Below, piece after piece: positions 40,917 to 53,960 of a DNA stretch of 64,000 nucleotides. The position numbers and the translations under genes were made by a program. The notes under the pieces were generated by a model. It was given only the letters and a program-made list of their open reading frames with translations, had not been told where the DNA came from and searched no databases. Source of the stretch: Paragonimus skrjabini miyazakii (taxonomy: Eukaryota > Platyhelminthes > Trematoda > Plagiorchiida > Troglotrematidae); NCBI GenBank assembly GCA_014338405.1, contig JTDE01002038.1, forward strand, positions 44,641 to 108,640, in the 5' to 3' direction. Every line of letters begins with the position of its first letter. Positions within the stretch are counted from its first letter, which is position 1.

Positions 40917-43900
40917 ACCCTAGGTATCAATAAGTTAGAAACCGAGACCCGTCAACAGGGCACACACTTGAGGGGACAGACTGCTGCAAAATTGCGATCT
41001 GATGGAGGGTTACTAGTTTAATCGATGTCTGATGACACATCAGTAGCCTCCTGTAAATAGGTAAATATATCCAAGATACACTTTAGTTATCGAAATATTC
41101 ATAAGTATTGGGTCAAGTCCTCAGTCTTCGCAATAAAAATTACGTTAGAAATTGGAACGTGATGACTGTTTGCTTCGTATAAGCAGCGAAACAGATCCAG
41201 AGCAACCTCAATACTTCAGAACTATCTCCGTTTTTAAGTTGCGTTCTTGAAGTTACCAGTCAGTTATTGTTGTTTTCGGCACATTAAGAGGAGCTGCAAC
41301 TTGACGGTGACTACATCCTGAATGAACGTTAATTCGTTGGTTAGAGTGCAACTTTTTCGGTTGAGAAGAATTCTTACACGACAACATAATAAAAAAGAGA
41401 GTGGAGTGTGAAGCGATTGAATAATCAGCAAAACAATCAATTTACTTTTGCGTATGATTACCGACACAGTCAACGATAAGGACCTAGATGCATTTGTCCC
41501 AGTTCATGCTCCAACCATTTTATTCAAAGTTGTTTTGAACAAGCTTTCAATGAAGGAGTGAATAAGACAAGGACCAAAGAATGTAACGGGCTAATTAGCC
41601 GTGATAAGAACATAACATCGTAGCAGACTCGATACATCAAGCTTGTCGCAATTCCGTTGTTGTCGGGATTTTTTACTCAGTAACATGGCAACACGTTAAA
41701 ATGAACAAGGAGAACGAAAAGATGTTATGCAACAGCGGTTCCCAGCTGACACAACAAAGCGCAACATGGAAGCCTGACAACCGTGCCCTGGGAATGAGTC
41801 AACAAGGATATATGCAAAAGAGCGATTAAATCAAATCGTAATCGAGTTAAACACAATCTATTTCGTACAGCTAAATAGTGTAACATGGCTATGCGAGCAA
41901 ACAAATCACATATTAGACCGCCAAGTTATAGTAGAACATGAAAATTCTAGAAAAAATAGTTATCTGATCTATTTAGCGAGTTTCCACAGTTCCATTATCT
42001 AACGTGATTTGTAATGCGAAGAGGGGAGGTGATTCAATTCTAAAAATAGGAATTATCTGATTGCAGTCCTGTTTGTGACTTCCAACGTTTATGGGAAAGA
42101 ATACATTTCCCGTCCACTTCAGACAATCAAACTCACTCTGACATTCGACCCATTGAATTGCGTGGCCCAATACGTCCCGTACTTGAACGAATCCGCCGAA
42201 TTCGTCTTTGGTTTCACCAGAGGTCGAGCCAAAACCAGAAAGTAATCTGGTACAAACACGCTCGGGTCTGACGCCAGTGGAAATAACGAACTGATCGGGG
42301 TTGTGACTGTCAATGGCTGCGGATTACCCCCTGAAGTCGACGAGAGTGAGTTTTGACCTGACAAGGCGAGTGGCGACTGCCCATTTGCGCCATCGAATGT
42401 CCACATCAAATAGACACGCCCTTGAGACTGTGAAGACGAATGAGACAGAATGCAATAAAGGGTACAATAAAGCGATCTTTAAACGAGGGTGACGAGAATC
42501 AATAAACGTTTGTGATTCCACAAATATCGAAAAATTGATATTGACCCTTTGCCAGTTAACCTAAGGGGAACACAATGAACAGAGAATGCGCTTTTCACTA
42601 AGCTCAGCGCTTAACTGCCACGACACACAATTCCAAGGTAAGGTAATGTGGTCAATGAATGGGGAAGTAAAAAAAAACGTCGTTTGTTTACTTTTTGTTT
42701 GTGTATAAGTGTGTGCATCTGTTTCATACAGATCACAGAGATCACACAACACAGGCGGCAGTGATCAACCGGATGTCTCCGTATAGTCATACGGAGCATG
42801 AACAAACTGTGAGAACTGAGCTAGTTTTAAACCGCCGTCCCCAAAACAGTCACAGTGGACTGAAGGATTTGCGTAGAAAATATCACTCGAGTTGAGAACG
42901 CGTTCATAGGCAACATACAACCAAAACTGCAACGCATTAAGTACCGAAATTGGTAGCGAACTTCAAAAGAACGAGAAAACACGTCTGATAAAGTCAACCA
43001 AGCAAGCCGGGTCAGTTGATAGAAACTCGAAGGTAATCGAGCAGAACTCAAATATCAGCAGAATGAACAAAACCTGGAATCATCGCAACCATCACCATAC
43101 ACGTTTTGACGGGTCACGCTTCGTAGCACCCTATTCCAACGAGGAATTAAACAACGACGACGATGACAACAACAACTGATAACAGGAAGAACACTTGGTG
43201 TCGGAATATCAGCCATGGCGTCAACAGATCAGTTGCTGATCACAGGTATACACGCTGAGTGAGAGCTAAGGTAACAAGTGGGTACGGATATAGTTCGGTG
43301 AAATGAATTAAGAAATCTGGATATCAAAGTTTTATAGCTTACCTTAATCAGAAGAGACAAAATATTAGAAAAAACCTACCCGCATACAAGTGTTGAACGG
43401 AAGAACTGATAGATGAATACAACAGTATCGTACATTCCATACAGGCTCAGCACTCCTACAGGATCCATTCCAACAATAATTAGGCACTACGTATGGTTCA
43501 CAGAGAAAATGTGAACACTGCTGAACCTGTTCAACAACGAGCCAGTGTGGTCCGAAAAATATGTATGAACTCAAGACACAAGATTGTCGTGTGTCAAAGT
43601 AGTGAGCAAAAGACTACGAGATTTGGCCAATTCTGACTCGGTCTATGGTTTAAAGTAAAGGTGCGTTATTTTAGTAATGTGCAATTCCATTTGAGTTATC
43701 AAAAAAAGGGTCGATAATCTTTATAAGCCTGGTAAATGAAGGCCACAAGGAGTTGTAAACCCAGTTAACGTCCTTTGCGAGCAAGATAAACGGTTGAATT
43801 GCGAACAGAATTCACGCACACACATCGGGAAGCAAAGCATCAATGAACTTGCAACACTGACGAACTGGTTGTTAGCGAACATCTCTGTTTTCGGATGAAA

Positions 43901-46900
43901 GGACTCAAATAGTGAACTTAAATCAAGTAGGGGAATCTCTAAAGCGCGTTAGCCAAAGTCTAAGAATCGGCACAACCGGTTTTGAACACACTAGAGAAGG
44001 CAGACATAAACGAACAGTGATAACGGGGCGCAAAGTCACTGCAAATTAATCAACCAAAGATGACGACCACTTCTAGACATCAACGAAAACGTAGTTTTGC
44101 AAATACCGTCCAAGAATTTGTTCATTTTTTAAAAACGGTTAAATGAAACGGTCATCGAAACGTTTACGTCAGTGTTTCAAACTCCAAAGATCATGCGCTA
44201 GATGAATACGTCTAGCCCGGCTTGTTCTCTATCGTACATAAAGAAATAGGTCTTATAAATGATGTTTCTAATGTATAAGAAATATTGGAAAGAGTGAGTG
44301 AAATTAATATACTCCATGTAGATGAGAAGAACGCGTAGCAAACAAGCTTTTTTTTCGATGTTACACCATCAGGCTAAATACAACATGTGGGTCGATCACG
44401 TGCGGAAAAATGTACAATAATGGACAGAAAGGTTCGTTATCAATGTGAGAAGAATTAGTTAGTTAGTTACGTAACACTAGAACAGTCGATTGTACAAAAC
44501 AAGGAAAGTTTCTTAGATTACGTAATCTGTTCAGTCCGGATATGAAAGATTCAGCGTTCTGATGGAACGTCGTTGAATACATAGTGGGAGAGAGAGCGGG
44601 CGAATGTTGACAGTCTGTTGGTAACCCCAGAAGAAGAAAACAGCTTCACTATCCCCTTCGGAAAGACTATAAAGTTAAACGTTTTCATCTCTGAGTGGCA
44701 CCCGCAAGCATTTGAGGTCTGCCTACTGTTAAACTTGAGAGTAATTTACGAACGGACAGAATGGCAAATAAACATAAACGTAAAAAAGAGAGAACGATGG
44801 AAAAAATAACGAAGATTCAAGAAGAAAAGTAGAGTAAACGACCTTACCTGAAAAACAATATGATTAAAACGGTTAATTGGAGAAGTACAACGGTTTTCCG
44901 TCTTGCGCACCATTCGGTTCAGAGTTCACCCTGATTAGACCCTCTCTACTTGTGATCAGGGTTTTGACCGACGATGGTAACGAAATCACCCTATTATGCC
45001 AATACGTGTCAACCAAAATGAAGCAGATCAAGAACAATGATGAGCATGGGTCTTTCGCACATCAGGTCATCTGATTGAAATCAGGTAAATACTTTCAATG
45101 AAAGTGGGAATGAGCTCAAAGCGAAGAGAGATAGAGAGAGAGAGATGTCAGTGGATTCACATGAGCAATGAAATGCGGTGTTTATGGAAAAAATCTAAGA
45201 TAAAAACAATATTTCGTGTTCTAGTTCAGAATGGCTGCTGACAGGTGGGAAGAAACAAAGAGGTGGTCAGAGACCGTGAAAAACCTTGAAAATCCTACTA
45301 AACAGGACTGATGGATACGGTCTGACTGGCTGAGGAGTATCAGATCGTTCACACTGTGGTCGGAAACGTTCCCGGACATGACAGTGTACTGTGGTCAACG
45401 ACAAGCCGGTATTCGCAAGGTCACTGATTTTTCTTCTTCATGGAACATGTCTTCTGTTTAGCTATTTTTTCCTTTGCTTTTCTTTATGTTACTGTAGTTA
45501 TTTATCATCATGTTACTTCGTGGACTGTTGTTCGGACTAACGACAAACTGAGCCATAGTTGGCAATGAAAAGGCTCAAAGCCGAAAATGATGATGAGCAT
45601 GATTATGGACGCTACGATTGTGACTAACATAACGACTACAGACCGTATAACATTCTTCTTGCGTAACAACAATAGAAATTGGGAATAACAGCGAAAAAAT
45701 GGAGCAGCCATCGATAAGCTAGGAAGAAAAGAGGTGATTGATAAGGCAACTCAGTCACGTGAATGTTGCCGTTGTTCGACTGAGTTGCCAACGATGTCAA
45801 GACAATTAACGAGATGAGACAATGAAAATCGCAAGAAAGCTGTCTTGCATATATGTTTCAGTTTCATTTGCAACTGGACTGTTTGTTTGTTAGTAGGGTG
45901 TACACGTCTTGATCACTTAAACAATTTCACCCCTTTAGAGCAGGTAACATCCGTGTTAATCAGAGACATTGCTAGTAGTGACTAAGGGAAAAGAAAAAAG
46001 CAACACTACTGTTGATTTAGAATTAACGTCTTCTTCTAAAAACGTCTAACTACGGGCAACCAATATCCTGTGGAGCTCCAACAGAAAGCCACTGTGGCTC
46101 TATGGAACTGAATCCTAAGTTGTTATTCATCGAACCGCTGAGCAAGTAATCGAAATCCATCGAGGAGCATGAAATACAAGATCATTCGGGTACACCATAA
46201 AGCGATAATTTAAAACAGACTGAGAAGTACATTTATTAACACTAGTTGGAACTGCACACACATGCTTAACGTCCACAACAACAATACTCGCACTAAGGAG
46301 GCAAAGAGACTCACCAGAGGACGGACCATACGGATTTGGGGTGGTTCCACTTCGCTGATATGTTCCATGGTGACTACGTCCGACCAGTCCGATGGAGGAA
46401 CCAAACTTACTCCGGTAGACGAATCGATAGCAATGACGCGGAATCGATAACGTTTGGATGGTTTCAACACGGCGTCAGTGATGTAGACAAACGTAGCGGC
46501 TGTCTATATTGTAGCAGGATGAAACAAACGAGACAATCACAGTTTGTACTGTTTGCTATCCACGTAATGAATTTTTTCCATGAACGTCAAATTGATCAAC
46601 TATGAATGATGAAACTAACCAAGCTAGGCGGGCTACAACAGTAACAACCAATCTGCCTCAATCAGTTGAGACTCTGAGATATTTGCCAATTGCATTAATA
46701 ACTGTATACTGCAAACAATAAAGTAAGATGTAGGTTTTAGGATAACTCAGTCTTTTCCGAAATTCCTGTCAAAAGAGGCAACCAAACAGGGTCTTCAGAT
46801 CGCATAGATTGGAGCGAGAAAAAATTTCGATGAGAACATCAGCGATCTGTTTGACTTCATCCAAATCTCGTTGTAACTTCTAAACATGAGCGGCATCAAC

Positions 46901-49900
46901 ATGGGCCTTATTTACATATGTCTCTTACCCGCCAGTTAGGTGGCAAAGTAAGGCGTCCAATTAACAGAAAGGTACGTAATCCGATCAGCATCTACATGCC
47001 AAACGGCCTACACTATACAATACGAATGCCCCCAACTCACGTCTCATCTTATCATGCTCCTGACAAGTTGAATGTGGAGCGACCGTTTTTGAATAAAATA
47101 TTACTAAGAAACTCCTATCAAGACAGTTTCAGCGATGTCTCGACACGCTATCGATGACATGAGTGCCATGAAAACCGGTTATATAAAGGTACCATTTGAA
47201 GATGGTCATTCGATGAAAAAGATGTGTGAAGAAATGGCAGTTTTAAAGGAGACGTAGAACAACATTAAACTTTGCATGAACGTGTCAATAAGACCTATGT
47301 TTACTGATCCATTAAAAATGCCAGGTCGAGGGTGTGTTAATCATATTTTTACCTTGCGATGGATCCTGGAACATCGGCACTGTTACAGACAGCCGACAAT
47401 CGTGGTCTTCTTGGACCTAAATGCTGCTTTCGATTCAGTTGCTCGTAACGTACTCTGAAGCTGTCTTCTCCGCAAAGGAGTGCCAGAGAAATACGTGAAT
47501 CTGTTGAGATCACTGTATGCCCACTCTGCAAACAGAGTGAGAGTCTATGGCAACTGTCTCTGGTGTTCATCACTTCTCGTGGTGTTCGTCAGAGGTGTCC
47601 AAAATTCTCTTTCCTGTTCAATTTTGTCATGGACGACATTCTGGAGAGTGCGCTTCGGGAATACAGTGGGCTCGGTGTTGAGTCTCTTCCTGGCGCTAGA
47701 TTGACCGATCTGGAGTATGCGGACGACATTGTCTTACTTAGCCCCTCTGCCGAAAACATGCAAACCATGCTGCACAGGTTGAGCGACCGAGCTGGTTTGT
47801 ATGGAATGCGCTTTGCACCTTCAAAGTGCAAGGCGTTGCTTCAAGACTGGGGCACTTCAACTCCTACTTTCTTCATTACAGGTAATCCGCTTGAGACTGT
47901 GGACAGTTTCACACACTTGGGTAGCATTATCTCATCAGCCTGTAATATTGCTGATAAGATATCAGCGAGGATTGCAAAGGTACGAGTTGCCTCTGCCAAA
48001 CTGCGTCATCTGTGGCGTCGAAAAAACGTTCGGTTGTCGCTGAAAGGAATGGTATATAATGCCTGTGTACGTTCCATTTTGCTCTATAGTTCGGAAACGT
48101 GGCCTGTTNNNNNNNNNNNNNNNNNNNNNNNNNNNNNNNNNNNNNNNNNNNNNNNNNNNNNNNNNNNNNNNNNNNNNNNNNNNNNNNNNNNNNNNNNNNN
48201 NNNNNNNNTTGTGCTTCTTCCTGGCGCTAGATTGACCGATCTGGAGTATGTGGACGACATTGTCTTACTTAGCCCCTCTGCCGAAAACATGCAAACCATG
48301 CTGAATAAGGTGAGTAACCGGACTAGTTTGTATGGAATGCGCTTCGCACCTTCAAAGTGCTGCTTCAAGACTGGGGCACTTCAACTCCTACTTTCTTCAT
48401 TACAGGTAATCCGCTTGGGACTGTGGACAGTTTCACACACTTGGGTAGCATTATCTCATCAGCCTGTAATATTGCTGATGAGATATCCGCTAGGGTAGCA
48501 AGGGCACGAGCTGCTTTTGCCAAACTGCGTCATTTGTGACGTCGAAAAGACGTCCAGTCATTGCTGAAAGGAAGAGAAAATAATGCCTGTGTGCGTTCCA
48601 TTTTACATGATGTTTCGGAAACGTGACCTGTTCACAAAGAAGATATCAACAGTTTTCCTGTGTTTGACCATCGCTGTCTCCGCCAAATTGCTCACATCAA
48701 GTGGGCTGATCGCGTGAGCAATGCGGCAGTTAGCCGGCTCGTATTCCATAACGTTCGAGATGCGCGATCAATCTGTCAATTGATCACGGTACACAGCTTG
48801 CGATGGTTGGGTCACGTTATCCGTATGTCATTTAATCGTTTACCGTACCGGGCATTATATAATCAGGCCAGCAACAGTTGAGTGAAACCGCGTGGTGGTC
48901 AAACAACAACGTGGTCACAAAATATGAAGACCTTGACTGCTCCATTGAGCAAAGTGGGTAGGTGTCGCCTGCTTGGATGGGGTCCTCGTGATCACTCAAA
49001 CCGCTGGTTAGAGACGCTGTCCGAGATGGCGATGTGTCGCAGTCAATGGCGTACCTGTATCCATAACATTTTTAGTTCTTCCTCTTAGTTTTCTCTCCAT
49101 AATTTTCAGCCTCAGGATATTCCAGGTCACTGTTGAGGTGAGCGGCGGCCCGAGCCACAGTATCTATTGGTCAGGTTCATGGCTGTTATGATAATGATAA
49201 CCTTTGGTTTTAATGAAATTGTTTTCACTCGCCTTTGCAACTTCCCGGTTTGTATATCTGGGAAGCTGCATCAGCAGCGGCGTCGGAGGGGTAAATAGAA
49301 GTGCGTATTTCCAAGGCTAGTGCGGTGTTTACTAATCTGAAGCACTTATGGCGACAGAAAGGTATTTCTCTGAAGCTTAAGGGTCGCGTATATCAGACAA
49401 CAATGAGGGCTATATTACTTTACGGCAGCGAAACATGGCCCCTCAGGGTGGAAGACGTGAACCGTCTGTCTGCGTTCAATCGCTCGTATCGAGTGGCACC
49501 AACTAGTAGGCAACGAGGGGTTAGGAAGCGGGTGTTTGACACTGATTGTCAAACGAGTTCTTTTGTTCAGTCCTTACACTTGCACAGACTTAGGTGGTTA
49601 GGCCATGTGCTAAGGATGTCAGCTAGTCGTTTGCCACACCGAGCACTGTTTGCCGACGCTGCGGCCGACAGGCGTAAGGTGCGAGGTGGACAGGTGATGA
49701 CCTGGCGTAGACAAATGAAATCGTTCAAGAAGAGGTTAGTAAATATAGATCGGGTTAGTTTACTAGGCTAGTGCCCTCGCACCTCACAGAGTCGGTGGCT
49801 GGAGACGTTAGGTGAGATGGCGGCTAACCGTGCTCAGTGGCGTGAATGTTGTCGTAGTTTGGCCGAGTTGTCTGTGAAGTGGGTGCACTTAATGACGCGA

Positions 49901-52900
49901 AGCAATGAAAGCCATAAGGAAGCTGTCTTGCTGATGACGTCTAACCTTCACTCACAGCTCGGTTGTTTGTTTGCAAGATGTAGGCGCTTTGATGCTGTAT
50001 GTTTGAATATAGACGTATCTATTTCTAGTGATTAAGTCCCCTCCACTCCCGCTTTTTTCTTCTCTCTTCCTATATAGGGTCTGTTTTCTCTTCTTCGTGG
50101 TTGTGTGGCAGTTAAGCATCAGTGTGAACCACTGATGTCTTGCTGTCTATGATGATGATGATGCAACTTCCCTCTGTCCGTTATTATGTTTAATCAATGA
50201 TGAGCTGTATCAGAACCTATGTCTTCGTAGTTCACCGTATGGATTTATCAACAGGATCTAATGTTTTCCAATGTACGATCATTGGAACATTTTCCAATTG
50301 TTATGGAAGGTAGAGAATTACTACGACATTGACAGAAACTACATGAGAATACGTGTATATCGCTTAAACAGCTGTTGCTATGATAGCAATTGAGAAAATC
50401 AATTGCACAGTCTCCAGTATTGAACCAAATGTCCTACACCAGTACGCACACCTCCGGTCACGCCCCCGTTTGCCTAACACTTAGGATATCGGGACGTAGG
50501 ACGATGAACCGTAGAGGTGTGCTTTTTGGGTTGCACGAATGCTTTTCATAATCATGGCAGTAGTATTTCGTTAAATACTACATAGGCAATGCTAATGAAC
50601 ATTCTGTCGTCCAAATTATTTAGCAGAATCTTACTGATTGAACACAATTCATTTGACCAAATGGCAACGCATGAATGACTTTGGAAAACAACAGGGATAT
50701 TACGGAAATTACGATCCTATTTCCGTTTTCCTCCTCTCTTGGTAAGAACAAATTGTCTATTGCATTCACATACGACTCCAGCTGGTGATTAAATGTCTTT
50801 CGAACGGCAACCGTGGGAATATTATTATTTTATGACTTGCACATTTTGGCGTTTAGTTTAGTCAGTTTAGCGTAAATCAATATGACGTAGAGGCTATTTG
50901 GTATCGACTGCATTTGGACAGGGCCATCATAAAGATTCAAGCATCTACAAAGCGGATGGATGTTAGATAACGGATCTCTGGAAAAATGAGTTGATGTTCC
51001 TGGTAAAAAAAAGTATCAAATTCGGTAGACTGTAGTTTGAAGAAAAAAGATATTTCAGCAACTACTATTCGAATGACTGATCAGCCAACAGCTGGAACTT
51101 TGAAATGAGCCAGTTAAACAATTTCGTACCGTATCGATGACAAAGGGGTGCGGATTCTCATCATAGAGATAACTTCGCAACCGATCGATATGTCTCCCAG
51201 ATAAGATAATAGCTAGTGTAGTTGTAATGACAGTTACACAGGCAGAACAAAGTATTTGCGCCAAAAATACAGATGAACACATCGGTGACTGAGTGATGAT
51301 AGCAAACTCAGTAAAGTAAACTCTTTAGTGGAAGAATCGAAAAGATTCCGTTTTGTCGGCCAAACTGTTTGAAGTAACGTTATGTGATTTAAACCCGAAA
51401 TCGCCAGTGTTTAGTTAAACAAAGCTAAGCTGATATTAGCAGAGTTTGAGCAGACAGATGTGTCATTAAATTGAAGGTCTCGTTAAGGTGTGAGTAAATA
51501 AGTGTTTTGGGTGTTCTGTTGTTTTGCACATTTTATATGAAGTTCACCGACATTAGGTTGACGCCAGATGGGAGTAGGTCGAAATGTCAATATTTTAAGA
51601 AATACGCCCCCCATCTGTAATTCTACTTGCACAAAACCCCACAACAAATCAGTCAGTCTCCATCTTTCCCATCCTAAGCGCTGATAACGAAACGAATACT
51701 TTCGAAATTATCAGTCACAAAGAGTTGTACCATGAACACAAACGAACGATTTTTTTGTCAAAAATGATGAGCAAATCCTTTTTCAACGGACAGTAGTGAG
51801 CAACAGAATAGGTGTCCTGAAAAATACTGTGTAGTGAACAACCTCTTTTTCCGTGACTCATCATCAGGCTAAAAACATCACATTTATATCACGAATTTTA
51901 CAGGGGAATCATTGAACGGGGTAAACTGGGAACGGGTGATTAATCAGGTCAGTCAGTTCAGAATAGGTGTCCTTTCGGCAAATGTGCCTCATATCAAACC
52001 GAAAGTCATTGTCAATACACAAAGACAAGAGGACGTAGAAGCTGTGGGTTCACTAGTCGAATTTTGGCTGTTATACAGTTTTCGTCGAAGCACGTACATT
52101 ACAAGGTGACAATATCGATCTGTATCCATGTATCTAGCTGATAACAAGGTAGTGGATTTAAGCCCAGCTGTCGTGCGATACGCTGTCATCTAGGCCTGAA
52201 CATTCTGATGACATCCGGCAACACGTATTCAGCGCACGGTAGCAAACACCTTGCGGAGTAAAAACCCAAAAAACGCAAAGTACAACAGTTCGAACCGAAA
52301 TCATGTCATTTGGGAAGCAACCCTGTAGTGACTGACTTAGCTGCAACTTGAATTAGTCAGATATACCGTGTATATGTTATGAACAAGAAAATGTTTCGGT
52401 AATCATCAGGTATGCGATTTGAGCCACCACTTGTCGAGTGAAGGTCAGTGGATGTTTCCAAAACAATCTCTATGTTAGGGTCGGGTAAGTGGCCAAACAA
52501 AGACGAAACATCGACCACAAATACGGGCTGGCGAATAAGCACACGGAACGAGCAAAGAATAAAGAGCACATCGTCGAAGGCAATATGAGAAAGACTGCCG
52601 CGTGAAAAAAACCTGGGTTAACGGATTACACGATGGAGATGATGATTTTAGTGAGAGGAAACTCTCGGAAACAATCTCTTCATTGGATTGTAACTTAGCG
52701 AACAGTGAGTGCTTTGGACAGGCTCGTCAAAAGCCAGCCATGTGACTACAAAAACAAATATAAGCATGAGCAAGTGTTCTCCAAAATGGAAAACAACCTA
52801 GATCGGACCACAATTGATTAATTCCAAAGCTGCAATTCATCATCATAGACAGCAATACATCAGTGATTCACACTGATGCTTAACTGCCACACAACCATGA

Positions 52901-53921
52901 AGAAGAAGAAACAAACCCTGTTTAGGAAGAGAGAAGAAAAACGAGGGAGGGGAGGGGACCTAACCACTAAAAAAGAGCTACGTCTACATTCAAACATACA
53001 ACATCAAGGCGCCTACACCTTGCAGACAAACAACCGAGCTGTAAGTGTAAGCTGCACTTAACAGACTTTCGTCGTAAAAGACGAAACACAAGTGATATTA
53101 GGAATGAGACTGTAAGGTCACTGACTTCGAGGAAAATGCGTGCATATACCTGTTGTTTCAAAGGCATTGGTTCACTCCATCGAACTGCCTCATGACCGAC
53201 CAAGCCGACAAGAGCGACTGGCGTCTCCGTGACGTTCAAGTTCCCACGTTGCCGCTCCTCCACAGGGCTAGTCTGCACTGAATACTCTACACGATATTCC
53301 ACTGCTTTCGATTGATCCAAACTGGAAAGTTCTGGACGTAGCGGTTGCCAGACCAGGTAAACAGCCAGATTGTCGTACAGCACTTGGGCTCGAGGGGTAA
53401 GCTCACCGGTAGTAATTTCTTATTTCATATGGGGGAGGATCCGATTGAAAGAGAGGCAACAAGAAAGATCCGCGTTAGCTTAATCGACTCAAACAGGAAT
53501 AGACAGAAGACGGCACTAGGTACAAACAAACAGATACAGTTACTTCTACGATTTTAATTCCGCTTCAAACGTTCCGTTCTATATACTGTAAAACAACCTG
53601 AATGTTTAAAAACTAACGCACTGATAAAGTCCATTCGTTTAGTGACGAAACGTTTGCAACATAAATGACAAGCTCGACGAACAACTGAGTATCTTAGACA
53701 AAAAAAAGGTCTCCTGGTTTGGTGCATGTGGATGGCAGTATACCAGGAGTACGGTCTCGGTTGCTGTACAAGTATATGCTCATGCACGTTTGTGTTTGTG
53801 TGCTTTTTCCGCCGAATGCGCACTTTCTCGTATGGTTAGCTAGTAAACACCACGTTTCAATCAGTCTACAGTTCAACAGATAATTTGCCAAACATATAAG
53901 ATGATGTATCAACAAACGTAA

Positions 53922-53960
<39 letters not shown>

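Larger units (their letters stand above)
37831..42136 (-). other. Receptor intron 4
   Basis: 4.3 kb intron, donor GTGAGT. It carries two SINE-like copies in opposite orientation (39.5-40.0 kb), an RTE-C tail (40.8 kb) and a TAA microsatellite. The rest is unassigned. Confidence 0.6.
46504..53149 (-). other. Receptor intron 2
   Basis: 6.6 kb intron, donor GTATAT. It contains two RTE-A pieces on either side of a gap (47.3-49.2, plus), an RTE-C copy (49.2-50.2, plus) and an RTE-C 3' end (52.8-53.07, minus). From 50.2 to 52.8 kb nothing is recognised. Confidence 0.6.
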
